NCBI RefSeq assembly: GCF_004005845.1
Contig: NZ_SADE01000002.1
Location: 186,421 to 250,420, forward strand
Length of the DNA stretch: 64,000 nucleotides
Direction of reading: 5' to 3'
From: Hwanghaeella grinnelliae
GTDB lineage: Bacteria > Pseudomonadota > Alphaproteobacteria > UBA8366 > Aestuariispiraceae
Both the position numbers and the translations under genes were made by a program. Position 1 is the first letter of the stretch, and each line of letters opens with the position of its first letter. Positions 28,850-36,911 of the stretch are shown here, piece after piece. The notes under the pieces were generated by a model. The model worked only from the letters and a program-made list of their open reading frames with translations, searched no databases and was not told the DNA's origin.

Positions 28850-29245
28850 ATGGGCGCCACCGTGGACTTACGGCTTCTGGAAGGATTCTATGCGGTCAGC
28901 TTCCTGCCGCCGGACAGCGCCGTGCCGAACTGGGTTACGGAAAAAGAACCGGAAGGCGGTTTCGTGAATGTCAGTTTCTGCAACGACGAGATTTCCATCG
29001 TCACACCGGCCGACAGAGTGCCCGACGGGGTTGAAACGGATAAGGGCTGGCGCGCCTTGAAACTGACCGGGGCCTTCGCGTTCGACCAACCGGGGATCGT
29101 CCTGTCGGTCGTTCGCCCGATTTCCGAAGCCGAATTGGGCGTTTTCGTCGTCTCAACCTTCCACCGGGACTATCTGCTGGTCCGGTCGGAAAGTCTGGAG
29201 AAAGCCCAGGCACTGTTGACCGAAGCCGGCCACCGCTGGGCGTGA
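28850..29245 (+). CDS. ACT-domain protein (CASTOR/ACT_7-like)
   Basis: A 131-residue protein that looks like two small ACT-type lobes: an N-terminal half with FYAVSFLPPDSAVPNWV and VSFCNDEISIVTP, and a C-terminal half WRALKLTGAFAFDQPGIV plus ISEAELGVFVVSTFHRDYLLV, which is the amino-acid-binding type of sequence found in ACT_7 and CASTOR proteins. It would be a small soluble regulator or sensor of an amino acid. It follows kdsB by nine bases. Many alphaproteobacteria have the prephenate dehydratase gene here; I see none, so the usual cluster is altered. The ligand is unknown. Confidence 0.78.
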   Translation: MGATVDLRLLEGFYAVSFLPPDSAVPNWVTEKEPEGGFVNVSFCNDEISIVTPADRVPDGVETDKGWRALKLTGAFAFDQPGIVLSVVRPISEAELGVFVVSTFHRDYLLVRSESLEKAQALLTEAGHRWA

Positions 29246-29285
29246 CCCGTCGGGGGCCGTTTTAGGGCGGGTGCGCCCCGTGTGG

Positions 29286-30626
29286 TTAGTTCGCCAATGC
29301 GTTGGAGGCCAGCAAAGAGTCCTTCCAGCCGTTGAATTTCTCCACGTACTGCGCCCAGACCGTGTCGAAGCTCTTGTCCTGCTCGGTGTCGACGGTGATC
29401 GTCGCGGTCATGCCGGCCCGCAGAGCCGGCCGGTCGCCGAATTCCAGTATTTCGATTCGAACCGGCAGGCGCTGAACCACCTTTACCCAGTTCCCCGACG
29501 CATTCTGAGGCGGCAGGACGGCAAATTCCGCGCCGGTCGCCGGACTGATGCTGCCAATCGTCGCAGGCCAGACAACACCCGGGAAGGCATCGATTTCGAC
29601 TTCCACAGGCTGACCTTCCCGCATATGGGTCAATTTCGTTTCCTTCAGGTTCGCCTCGACCCAAATCCCTTCCGTCGAAATGATGCCGAAGACCGGGTCA
29701 CCTTCCTCCACCCATTCGCCTGACTGAAGACGCATCTGACTGACGATGCCGTCATGAGGGGCCGAGATTTCCGTGAATTCCAGCTTCAGTTGGGCTTGGT
29801 GAAGTTCTGCTTCCGCCTCCATATAAAGCGGGTGAAGTTCCACGGCCTTCAGCGGGTCTCCGCCCAGACTGGCCAAGACCGTCTGGCTTTTCTGGCGCAA
29901 GGTGTTCACGGCCTGCTTCGCGGTCATCAATTCGAATTGCGCGTCGTCCAGACTGACGCGGGTCGCCACCCCCCGGCTGGCCAAGGCCTGTTGGCGTTCG
30001 AATTCGGAGTTGAAATAGGCGACACGCTCATTCGCTTCTTCGATTTCCGCCTGGACCTGCCTGAATTCAGCCCGGCGGCGGGCTATTTCCTGGCGCGCGC
30101 CATCCAGTTTGGCTTCCGCCTGGTCGACGGCAATCTGATGCGGCCGGGCGTTCAATCGGAACAGGACATCGCCACGTTTCACATGTTCGTTGTCGGATAC
30201 AAGGACATCCACGACGCGCCCATCGATCGACGGGCTGATCGTGATGATCTCCGACTTCACATAAGCGTTCTCGGTCGAAATATATTGTCCCGAGGTCATG
30301 TACCAATAGGCACCGGCCAGCACGACACAGATCGGCACCGCCAACAGCAGCAGGGCGCGGGTCGTGCGCCGCATGAAGCGGCGGATGGGTTTCTTCGGTG
30401 CTGTGGTTTCGCCCGTCCCACCTTGCGACGGAGCTTCAGGTGCACGGGTTTCCGCGGGCTTCGTATCCTTCGCCTGGGCCCCGCCCTCGTTGGCGGGTTC
30501 CGCGTGTGCAGTCGCCGTCGCTTCGGGCGCTGGGGCCGCCGGCGCGATCGCCGGACGGGCATCCTGCTGCGGGTGCGGGCGGTTGGGGCCGGTCGGCATT
30601 TCACGCTGGGCTGCTTGGTCGCTCAT
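29286..30626 (-). CDS. EmrA/HlyD-type membrane fusion protein
   Basis: A 446-residue periplasmic adaptor. Residues 1-85 are a cytoplasmic low-complexity stretch rich in Pro, Ala and Glu; a transmembrane helix lies at about 90-112 (LLLLAVPICVVLAGAYWYM). The biotinyl-lipoyl half-motifs follow (IDGRVVDVLVSDNEHVKRGDV and ISAPHDGIVSQMRLQSGEWV), with a coiled-coil hairpin between them. The family partners an EmrB MFS pump, but the next gene on this strand after the stop is absent: the neighbouring gene is on the other strand and converges on it. It follows the MarR gene by 11 bases, so both should be co-transcribed. Any pump partner must be encoded elsewhere. Confidence 0.87.
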   Translation of the reverse strand: MSDQAAQREMPTGPNRPHPQQDARPAIAPAAPAPEATATAHAEPANEGGAQAKDTKPAETRAPEAPSQGGTGETTAPKKPIRRFMRRTTRALLLLAVPICVVLAGAYWYMTSGQYISTENAYVKSEIITISPSIDGRVVDVLVSDNEHVKRGDVLFRLNARPHQIAVDQAEAKLDGARQEIARRRAEFRQVQAEIEEANERVAYFNSEFERQQALASRGVATRVSLDDAQFELMTAKQAVNTLRQKSQTVLASLGGDPLKAVELHPLYMEAEAELHQAQLKLEFTEISAPHDGIVSQMRLQSGEWVEEGDPVFGIISTEGIWVEANLKETKLTHMREGQPVEVEIDAFPGVVWPATIGSISPATGAEFAVLPPQNASGNWVKVVQRLPVRIEILEFGDRPALRAGMTATITVDTEQDKSFDTVWAQYVEKFNGWKDSLLASNALAN

Positions 30627-30637
30627 CTTTTCGCCCC

Positions 30638-31138
30638 CTAGTCGTCGCCGGCCATGGCGATCGGCTCATCACGGCCAAGCGCCAACATATTGCCTTTGAT
30701 CTTCAAAAGCGTGTCCACGAACCGGTCCTGTTCCGCGCGATCGATCCCGGCCATGGCGCTTTCGCGCACGCTCGCGCCAATTCCACGCAGGGTGACCATC
30801 AGGTCCAAAACCTCACCCGTCAGATAGACCCGGCGGATGCGCCTGTCCTGGGAATCCGATTCCCGCCGAACCCAGCCCTTTTCCTCCAGCTTGTCGAGCA
30901 AGCGGCCCATCGTCGCGCGTTCCACTTCGCACTGATCCGCAAGCTCCGTCTGGGTCGCGCCTTCATAGGCATAGACGAAGTTCAGCACCCACCATTGCGA
31001 GCGGGTCAATTGCAAGGCCCGGCTGCGCCGGTCGAACTCGGCGCGCATCAACCGCGCGACATCGTGCAGCAGAAATCCGAAGTTCCGGTCCAAATCGGAC
31101 CGGTCGGTGAAATCGGGTTTTGAACGTTCACGATCCAT
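30638..31138 (-). CDS. MarR-family regulator of the EmrA-type gene
   Basis: A 166-residue regulator with the MarR core: RSQWWVLNFVYAYEGATQTELADQCEVERATMGRLLDKLEEKGWVRR (helix-turn-helix, quoted in part) and wing ESDSQDRRIRRVYLT. Start ATG 31138; a TTG three codons earlier is less likely. It precedes the efflux adaptor gene by 11 bases. MarR proteins of this layout usually repress their own operon and release DNA when a phenolic or drug-like ligand binds. The AT-rich inverted repeat at 31225-31258 lies about 90 bases upstream and is a candidate operator. Confidence 0.88.
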   Translation of the reverse strand: MDRERSKPDFTDRSDLDRNFGFLLHDVARLMRAEFDRRSRALQLTRSQWWVLNFVYAYEGATQTELADQCEVERATMGRLLDKLEEKGWVRRESDSQDRRIRRVYLTGEVLDLMVTLRGIGASVRESAMAGIDRAEQDRFVDTLLKIKGNMLALGRDEPIAMAGDD

Positions 31139-31224
31139 GCGGTGCAATTCCCTTTAACCCGCAGCCTCGCCGCCGGCGGCAAAACTCGAGCACGGGCCAA
31201 GATTTCGCGGTATTTTTGTTGCAT

Positions 31225-31258
31225 AGCTTACAATTGCGTAGACTATAATTGCAAAGCT
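31225..31258. promoter_or_regulatory. Candidate MarR operator: AT-rich inverted repeat
   Basis: In a GC-rich window this 34-base stretch is AT-rich and has nested inverted repeats: AGCTT (31225-31229) with AAGCT (31254-31258), and CAATT (31231-31235) with AATTG (31247-31251). The two centres differ by half a base. It sits in the 252-base divergent gap between the marR-emrA operon and the enolase-superfamily gene. MarR proteins commonly bind such dyads near the promoter they control. No biochemical support can be read from sequence. Confidence 0.45.
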
Positions 31259-31390
31259 GACAGATTCCAAGAACCGGTTTTCCCTTGCGGGACAACGGTG
31301 AACAGACTCAAAATCGGGCTATTCAGGAAGTGCGGTCACAAGAACCGCATCGGACGGCAGGGCCGTCATACAGGGTGGGAGATTGCCGAC

Positions 31391-32590
31391 ATGCGGATTA
31401 CGTCCATTGAGACGCTTTGGCTGAACGAATTCTCGAACGTTCTTTGGGTCCTGATCCATACGGACGAAGGCATTACGGGCCTTGGCGAGACGTTTTCCGG
31501 GTCGAAAGCGGTCGAAGCCTTCATCCATGAAACCGCCGCATTGAAATTGATCGGGCAAGACCCGATGCGGATCGAACATCTGAACCGGGAGCTTCTGACC
31601 TATGTCGGTTTTTCCGGCCAGGGTGCCGAAGAGCGCGGGCGGTCAGCCATCGACATCGCCCTGTGGGATCTGTTCGGAAAGGTCGTGAACCAGCCGGTAT
31701 ACCAGCTATTGGGCGGGCTGTGCCGGGACAAGGTGCGGACCTACAATACCTGTGCCGGTTACAAATATGTCCGCAACCGCCCGACCTGGGGCACCGATGA
31801 TTGGGGGCTAGAGCAAAAGAGCGAGGGTCCCTACGAGGACCTCGACGCCTTCCTGAACAATGCCGACGAGCTGGCCCACAGCCTGCTGGAACAAGGCATC
31901 ACCGGCATGAAGATCTGGCCCTTCGATACCGCCGCCGTGAAGAACAATGGCTATGACATATCCTCAGCCGATCTGAACGCCGCCCTCGTCCCGTTCGAAA
32001 AGATCCGCAAGGCCGTCGGCGACAAGATGGACATTCATGTCGAACTGCATTCGCTTTGGCGACTGCCAGGTATCTTGAAGGTCGTGAAGGCGTTGGAACC
32101 CTTCGATCCTTATTGGATTGAAGATCCGATCCGCATGGATGGGTTCGACGACCTTCGCACCCTGTCGGAAAGAACCTCCGCGCCGATTTGCGCCAGTGAG
32201 ACGCTGGGCACGATCCGCGACTTCCGCAGCCTGATGGAAGCGCAATGCGCCCATATCGTCATGCCCGATGTCGGCTGGTGCGGCGGAATCACCGAAACCA
32301 AGAAGATCGCCGCCATCGCGGAAGCCTATCAACGCCCGGTCGCGCCGCATGATTGCCAGGGACCGGTGGTGCTTGCCGCTTCCGTCCACATGTCCTTGGC
32401 CCTGCCGAACGTGCTGGTTCAGGAATCGGTCCGGGCCTTCTATGACGGTTGGTATGGTGAATTGGTGGATACGGTTCCGCGGCCAACAAACGGCTTTTTC
32501 CTACCGCCGGAAGGCCCGGGCCTGGGCCTGAACCTGTTGCCGGAACTATGGACCCGCGACGACGCCAACCGGAAAGTTACCGACGCCTAA
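31391..32590 (+). CDS. Enolase-superfamily dehydratase (mandelate racemase/muconate lactonizing type)
   Basis: A 399-residue enzyme with the enolase-superfamily fold, two metal ligands readable as Glu in WIEDP and Glu in CASETLG, a third acidic position in DIHVELHSLW, and a likely catalytic His in PVAPHDCQGPV. The second-strand lysine position reads MKIWPFD, as in sugar-acid dehydratases of the galactonate/mannonate branch. It would remove water from a sugar acid to give a 2-keto-3-deoxy acid. The start is ATG 31391 (MRITSIETLW); 83 codons upstream in frame are not coding. It begins a cluster with a DapA-fold lyase and a flavin dehydrogenase, which suits sugar-acid breakdown. The substrate is not determined. 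Confidence 0.88.
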   Translation: MRITSIETLWLNEFSNVLWVLIHTDEGITGLGETFSGSKAVEAFIHETAALKLIGQDPMRIEHLNRELLTYVGFSGQGAEERGRSAIDIALWDLFGKVVNQPVYQLLGGLCRDKVRTYNTCAGYKYVRNRPTWGTDDWGLEQKSEGPYEDLDAFLNNADELAHSLLEQGITGMKIWPFDTAAVKNNGYDISSADLNAALVPFEKIRKAVGDKMDIHVELHSLWRLPGILKVVKALEPFDPYWIEDPIRMDGFDDLRTLSERTSAPICASETLGTIRDFRSLMEAQCAHIVMPDVGWCGGITETKKIAAIAEAYQRPVAPHDCQGPVVLAASVHMSLALPNVLVQESVRAFYDGWYGELVDTVPRPTNGFFLPPEGPGLGLNLLPELWTRDDANRKVTDA

Positions 32591-32702
32591 CCAACCGAAA
32601 AAATGATTGGGGCCGACGGAAAGACAACGGATATGTAGGGGATCATTCCCGCAAAAACCCCGAGCTTCGACGCCAAGGACGATATCGACGTCGGCGGGGC
32701 GT

Positions 32703-33203
32703 TCAAAGTTCCCGCTGCATATAGATCGTGTCGAGCCAGCGGTCGAACTTGTAGCCGACATTCTTCAAGACGCCCGCATACATGAAGCCACAAGCTTTGT
32801 GCACGCCGATCGAGCCCGCATTCTCGATATCGCCGATCACGGCGATGATCTGTTTGAACCCGCCGGCACGGGCGTCTTCGATCACCGCGGAAAGCAGCGA
32901 CCGGCCAAGCCCACGGCCTTGCGCGGACGGGTCGACATAGATTGAATCCTCAAGCGTGAACCGATAGCCGGGTCTAGGCCGGAACCAATCCGCGAAGGCA
33001 TACCCGACGACCACGCCATTGTCGTCGGCGACGCGGAACGGAAGCTTCTGCTCCACGATCCGCTCTATTCGCGATGTGATTTCCTCCATGCTAGGCGGTT
33101 CCAGGGCGAAACTGGCCGTGCCGGTTTCAACCGCATGCGCGTGGATCCTATGGATCGCGCCGGCGTCCGCCGCCGATCCCGGACGAACCGTAAACCCCGC
33201 CAT
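32703..33203 (-). CDS. GNAT acetyltransferase (phosphinothricin/methionine sulfoximine type)
   Basis: A 166-residue GNAT enzyme. The acetyl-CoA-binding motif is DPSAQGRGLGRSLLSAVIE, and the flanking IHAHAVETGTASFALEPPS with SIGVHKACGF matches the Pat/MnaT branch that acetylates phosphinothricin, methionine sulfoximine or related amino acids. The C-terminus DRWLDTIYMQREL is the usual end of the family. The start is ATG 33203, two bases after the DapA-like stop on the same strand, so it is the last gene of a minus-strand run with the DapA-like gene. Role relative to sugar-acid genes is unclear. Confidence 0.87.
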   Translation of the reverse strand: MAGFTVRPGSAADAGAIHRIHAHAVETGTASFALEPPSMEEITSRIERIVEQKLPFRVADDNGVVVGYAFADWFRPRPGYRFTLEDSIYVDPSAQGRGLGRSLLSAVIEDARAGGFKQIIAVIGDIENAGSIGVHKACGFMYAGVLKNVGYKFDRWLDTIYMQREL

Positions 33204-33205
33204 CG

Positions 33206-34111
33206 TCAGAAAGCCCCCAATTCACCCGCGTAGCGTTTCAGCCATTCCAGCCCGTGCGGCGTGGGTTGCTGGGCCGGGGCGCGGTCATGGACCCGGTCCA
33301 GGGAAAGCCCCATCCGCAAGGCGGTAATCCGCTTTCCGTAGCACAAGAAGTTCTGCACGGACTGCATACAGAAGATGATGACCGGCAGGATTTCCCGGTA
33401 GATGGCTTCCATATCCTCGACCCGCCCATCCTCGAATGCCGTGTACAGGTCGATCTGCCGGTCGAAGCAGTCAGGGGCCGGAATCATGCCGACGCAGCCG
33501 CCGCGCAAGTTGTCGGGAAATTCCAATCCGCCGCGCCCATTCAATACGCGGAAGACACCGTCGGTCGCATCGACCAGACCGGCGATTTCGATGGCAGGGC
33601 CTTCGCCCTTCAACAGGGCGACATTGGGATGGTTCCGATTCAGCGTCTTGAGCCCATCGATCGACAGGCCCACGCCGATATAGGCGGCAGCGTTCTGAAT
33701 GGCGACAGGGATGGAGACCTTTTCCGCGACACTGCCGAAGAACCGAACATATTCCGCTTCCGGCAACCCACCGACCGGCGGCGGCTGCAGGATGACGAAG
33801 TCGACACCGAGGGCATCCGCCGCCTTGGCGAAATCCGCCTGCCCCTCGACCGTCGGCTCCGCGATGGTGATCGCTATGGGGCAGGCACCCGCCACATCTT
33901 CGACCAGCCATTCCATTACTTGCCGGCGTTCGGCGGTCGATAGCTTGGTGACTTCCGTCGCCAAGCCCAGGGCCGCTATCCCATGCGGATTGTGTTTCAC
34001 ACAAGCCAGGGTCTGCCGCCGCATCAGGTCGCGGTCGAGTTTTCCCTGTTCGTCGAAAAAGGCATAGAGGATCGGGTAGACGCCCCGAACCTGCGACGGA
34101 TCGATGCCCAT
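33206..34111 (-). CDS. DapA-fold lyase/aldolase (dihydrodipicolinate synthase family)
   Basis: A 301-residue TIM-barrel enzyme of the DapA superfamily, starting at ATG 34111 behind a strong Shine-Dalgarno run (GGGGGAAAGG). The Schiff-base Lys is K168 in VALLKGEGP. The usual catalytic Tyr (YN motif) is replaced by Gln139-Asn140 in VAIQNAAAY, as in paralogues other than true DapA. A sugar-acid aldolase or dehydratase is therefore more likely than lysine synthesis. It lies between the flavin dehydrogenase gene (33 bases away) and the acetyltransferase gene on the same strand, so the three probably form one operon. Specific substrate unknown. Confidence 0.84.
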   Translation of the reverse strand: MGIDPSQVRGVYPILYAFFDEQGKLDRDLMRRQTLACVKHNPHGIAALGLATEVTKLSTAERRQVMEWLVEDVAGACPIAITIAEPTVEGQADFAKAADALGVDFVILQPPPVGGLPEAEYVRFFGSVAEKVSIPVAIQNAAAYIGVGLSIDGLKTLNRNHPNVALLKGEGPAIEIAGLVDATDGVFRVLNGRGGLEFPDNLRGGCVGMIPAPDCFDRQIDLYTAFEDGRVEDMEAIYREILPVIIFCMQSVQNFLCYGKRITALRMGLSLDRVHDRAPAQQPTPHGLEWLKRYAGELGAF

Positions 34112-34144
34112 GACCTTTCCCCCCCTCTCAAGCAATCCCGACGG

Positions 34145-35548
34145 TCAGGCCGGCAAAACCTTGCCCGGATTCATGATGCCTTCGGGGTCCAACGCATTCT
34201 TGATCATGCGCATCACGCTGACCGCTTCGCCGTGTTCCGCTTCCAGGAACTTCCGCTTGCCGGACCCGATCCCATGTTCACCGGTACAGGTTCCATCGAC
34301 CGCGAGGGCTTTGTAGACGAGCTGCTTGTTGTGCTCTTCCGCCTTGGCCAATTCCTCGGGATTGTTGGGGTCGACGACATAGCCGATGTGGAAATTGCCG
34401 TCGCCCACATGGCCGACAATGGTGCCAACGATGCCTTGTTCGTCCATCGTGGTTTTTGCATCGGCGATGATCTCGGCCAAATGCGAAATCGGGACGCAGA
34501 CATCGGTCGACCAGACCTCACAGCCCGGACGAAGCGACTTGGTGGCGTAATGGCAATTATGCCGGGCCGTCCATAAGGCGTTCCGATCTTCCTGCTTGGT
34601 CGCGAATTTAAAATTCTCACCGCCGAAATCCGCCGCGATGGCCTGAACGGTTTCCGCCTGCTCCTTCACGCCTGCTTCGGACCCGTGGAATTCGAAGAAC
34701 AGGTGATCGGAAACATCGAAACCTTCCAGTTTGGAATAGTTGATGCAGGCCCCCATCATTTCCTTGGAGACAAGCTCAACCCGCGCGACCGGAACACCCG
34801 ACTGGATCGTCAGGATCGTCGTATTTACCGCGTCTTCCAGGCTGGGAAACGCGCAGACGGCCGCGGATGTGGCCTCCGGCACGCCATAGACCTTCACGGT
34901 CAGTTCCGTGATGATACCGAGCGTTCCTTCCGACCCAACGAAAAGCCGGGTCAGGTCATAACCCGCCGATGACTTCTTAGCCCGACGCGCCGTTTTGATG
35001 ACGCGTCCGTCGGCCAGGACGGCCGTCAGGTTCAGGACGTTTTCACGCATCGTGCCATAGCGCACCGCGTTGGTTCCCGACGCCCGCGTCGCCGCCATCC
35101 CGCCAAGCGAGGCATCGGCGCCCGGATCGATCGGGAAGAACAGCCCCGTGTCGCGCAGATATTCGTTCAACTGCTTGCGCGTGACACCCGCCTGCACCGT
35201 GACGTCGAGGTCTTCGGCGTTCACTTTGATAATCTCGTTCATTTCGGAAACATCGATGCATACGCCGCCGAAAGGCGCGGTGATGTGCCCTTCCAGCGCG
35301 GTACCGGTTCCGAACGCGATAATCGGTGCGTTGAACTTGGCGCAGATCTTGACCGCTTTCGAGACGTCATCGGTCGAGCGGGCAAAAACCACGGCATCCG
35401 GCGGTTCGCCCTTGTGATAGCTTTCGTCGTTGCCATGGCGCTCAAGCACAGCGGCCGAGGTCGACACTTGATCGCCGAAGGCTTCCGTCAATTCAGCAAT
35501 CAAACTGCCGGTATCGGTTTCGGCGAGCCGCGCCGTTACTGAAGCCAT
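34145..35548 (-). CDS. FAD-linked oxidase, D-lactate dehydrogenase/GlcD type
   Basis: A 467-residue flavoprotein. The FAD-binding domain contains GADASLGGMAATRASGTNAVRYG and VGSEGTLGIITELTVKVYG, which are typical of the Dld/LDHD and GlcD branch; the C-terminal substrate domain has the conserved VGHVGDGNFHIGYV and HGIGSGKRKFLEAEH. Such enzymes oxidise a 2-hydroxy acid to a 2-keto acid and pass electrons to a quinone or cytochrome c. It heads the minus-strand run with the DapA-like lyase and acetyltransferase genes, and diverges from the hydratase gene. A hydroxy-acid step in the same pathway is the natural inference. Confidence 0.9.
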   Translation of the reverse strand: MASVTARLAETDTGSLIAELTEAFGDQVSTSAAVLERHGNDESYHKGEPPDAVVFARSTDDVSKAVKICAKFNAPIIAFGTGTALEGHITAPFGGVCIDVSEMNEIIKVNAEDLDVTVQAGVTRKQLNEYLRDTGLFFPIDPGADASLGGMAATRASGTNAVRYGTMRENVLNLTAVLADGRVIKTARRAKKSSAGYDLTRLFVGSEGTLGIITELTVKVYGVPEATSAAVCAFPSLEDAVNTTILTIQSGVPVARVELVSKEMMGACINYSKLEGFDVSDHLFFEFHGSEAGVKEQAETVQAIAADFGGENFKFATKQEDRNALWTARHNCHYATKSLRPGCEVWSTDVCVPISHLAEIIADAKTTMDEQGIVGTIVGHVGDGNFHIGYVVDPNNPEELAKAEEHNKQLVYKALAVDGTCTGEHGIGSGKRKFLEAEHGEAVSVMRMIKNALDPEGIMNPGKVLPA

Positions 35549-35726
35549 ATCATATTCCTTTTTCTGAAAGCGGTCGTGGCCCTGCCCGGGGCGCTGAGAT
35601 AGCGTGCTTTCCGGGAACGTCCTTCCGACCGAGTGCGTTTCCTTTTATTCCTTATACAATAGCATCAGAAATGCGCCTGCCAACGGGCCAGCTTGAGTCC
35701 AATATGTACTTCGGGGGAAAACATCC

Positions 35727-36515
35727 ATGGACGTAACGACATTGTCGGAAGCCGCAAACGCCTTGGCCAACGCGCGCATTTCGGCAAAAGCGCTGGATCG
35801 CCTGCCGATGGAACCCGAATCCGTCGATCTGGATACCGCCTATCGGATTCAGGACCTGCTGCATGAGCGCCTGACGGACCGGTTCGGCCCAATGCGGGGC
35901 CATAAGATCGGGTGCACGACAAAAGTCATGCAGGAATATCTGAAAATCGATCACCCTTGTGCCGGTATGGTACCGGCCGCGATGGTTCATGAAGGTACTG
36001 GCCGCTTCAAACGGGCCGAGTTGGTGCGCCCTGGGATCGAATGCGAAATCGCGGTCGCCCTCGCCAAAGACCTGCCTGCCCGCGCAGAAGGATATGACCG
36101 CATCTCGGCCGCTCAAGCCGTCGCCGGCGCCATGGCCAGCATCGAATTGGTGGACGAACGGTGGACCGATTTTCGGGAAAGGCCGACATCCTCCCTCGTC
36201 GCCGACGATTTCTTCAACGCGGGCTGTGTGTTCAGCACGCCGGTCGATCTCGATCCCTTGGCCATGGACAGCTTGACCGGGCGGCTGCGCATCAACGGCA
36301 AACTGATCGGCGAAGGCATCGGCCGTGACATTCTGGGCCATCCGATGGATGCGCTTGCCTGGCTGGCGGAATTCCGAGCGGGTCGGGGCCAGCTCCTGAA
36401 AGCCGGCGAATTCGTGACCTTGGGCAGTATCGTCAAAACCAAATGGATCGAAGCGGGAGATGAGGTCGTGACCGAAATCGACGGGTTGGGTGTCGCAACG
36501 CTGATCGTGGAATAA
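35727..36515 (+). CDS. 2-keto-4-pentenoate hydratase-type enzyme (MhpD/fumarylacetoacetase fold)
   Basis: A 262-residue member of the hydratase branch of the fumarylacetoacetate hydrolase superfamily. Recognisable segments are the early AYRIQDLLHERLT, the metal-binding region RPGIECEIAVALAKDLP and the later AVAGAMASIELVDERW. These enzymes add water to 2-oxopent-4-enoate in aromatic meta-cleavage routes, or decarboxylate related keto acids. No other meta-cleavage genes are here; beside the sugar-acid cluster a role on a keto acid from that route is possible. It converges on cueR with nine bases between stops. Confidence 0.87.
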   Translation: MDVTTLSEAANALANARISAKALDRLPMEPESVDLDTAYRIQDLLHERLTDRFGPMRGHKIGCTTKVMQEYLKIDHPCAGMVPAAMVHEGTGRFKRAELVRPGIECEIAVALAKDLPARAEGYDRISAAQAVAGAMASIELVDERWTDFRERPTSSLVADDFFNAGCVFSTPVDLDPLAMDSLTGRLRINGKLIGEGIGRDILGHPMDALAWLAEFRAGRGQLLKAGEFVTLGSIVKTKWIEAGDEVVTEIDGLGVATLIVE

Positions 36516-36524
36516 CCGGTCCGG

Positions 36525-36911
36525 CTAGTGCGCCAGGTCTTCCAGGATCGGGCAGTCCGGGCGGTCGTCCCCGTGGCATTGACTGACCAAGGTTTCCAGG
36601 GTCGAGCGCATTTGCTCCAACTCCTCGATCTTCGCGACGATCCTGTCGATGTGCTGCCGGGCCACTGCTTTCACATCCGCGCTCGACCGGTTCTTGTCCT
36701 GATACAGCGACAACAGCACCGCGCAATCCTTGACCGAAAAGCCCAGGTCGCGAGCGCGTTTCAGGAAGCTTAGCGTATGAACATCGGCTTCGCTGTAGGA
36801 CCGGTAACCCGCCGCCGTCCGCCCCGCCGGTGCGATCAGACCTGTTTCCTCGTAATACCGGATGGTCTTGGCCGGAAGGCCCGACTTCTTGGCGGCTTCC
36901 CCGATATTCAT
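36525..36911 (-). CDS. cueR: Copper-responsive MerR regulator CueR
   Basis: A 128-residue MerR regulator. The winged-helix part starts MNIGEAAKKSGLPAKTIRYYEETGL, given here in two parts as the family signature; the metal-binding loop has C112 and C120 in the exact C-x7-C spacing of E. coli CueR, and residue 77 is Ser, the feature that separates monovalent-copper sensors from divalent-metal MerR sensors. It should bind Cu(I), Ag(I) or Au(I) and activate copA. Its ATG overlaps the copA stop (ATGA), so it is co-transcribed with copA and controls its own operon. The copA promoter has the matching 19-bp-spaced operator. Confidence 0.96.
   Translation of the reverse strand: MNIGEAAKKSGLPAKTIRYYEETGLIAPAGRTAAGYRSYSEADVHTLSFLKRARDLGFSVKDCAVLLSLYQDKNRSSADVKAVARQHIDRIVAKIEELEQMRSTLETLVSQCHGDDRPDCPILEDLAH

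Noticed and set aside
31142-31390. N-terminal extension of the enolase-superfamily gene
   Set aside because: The 83 extra codons cross the divergent regulatory gap and do not resemble the family; the ATG at 31391 fits.
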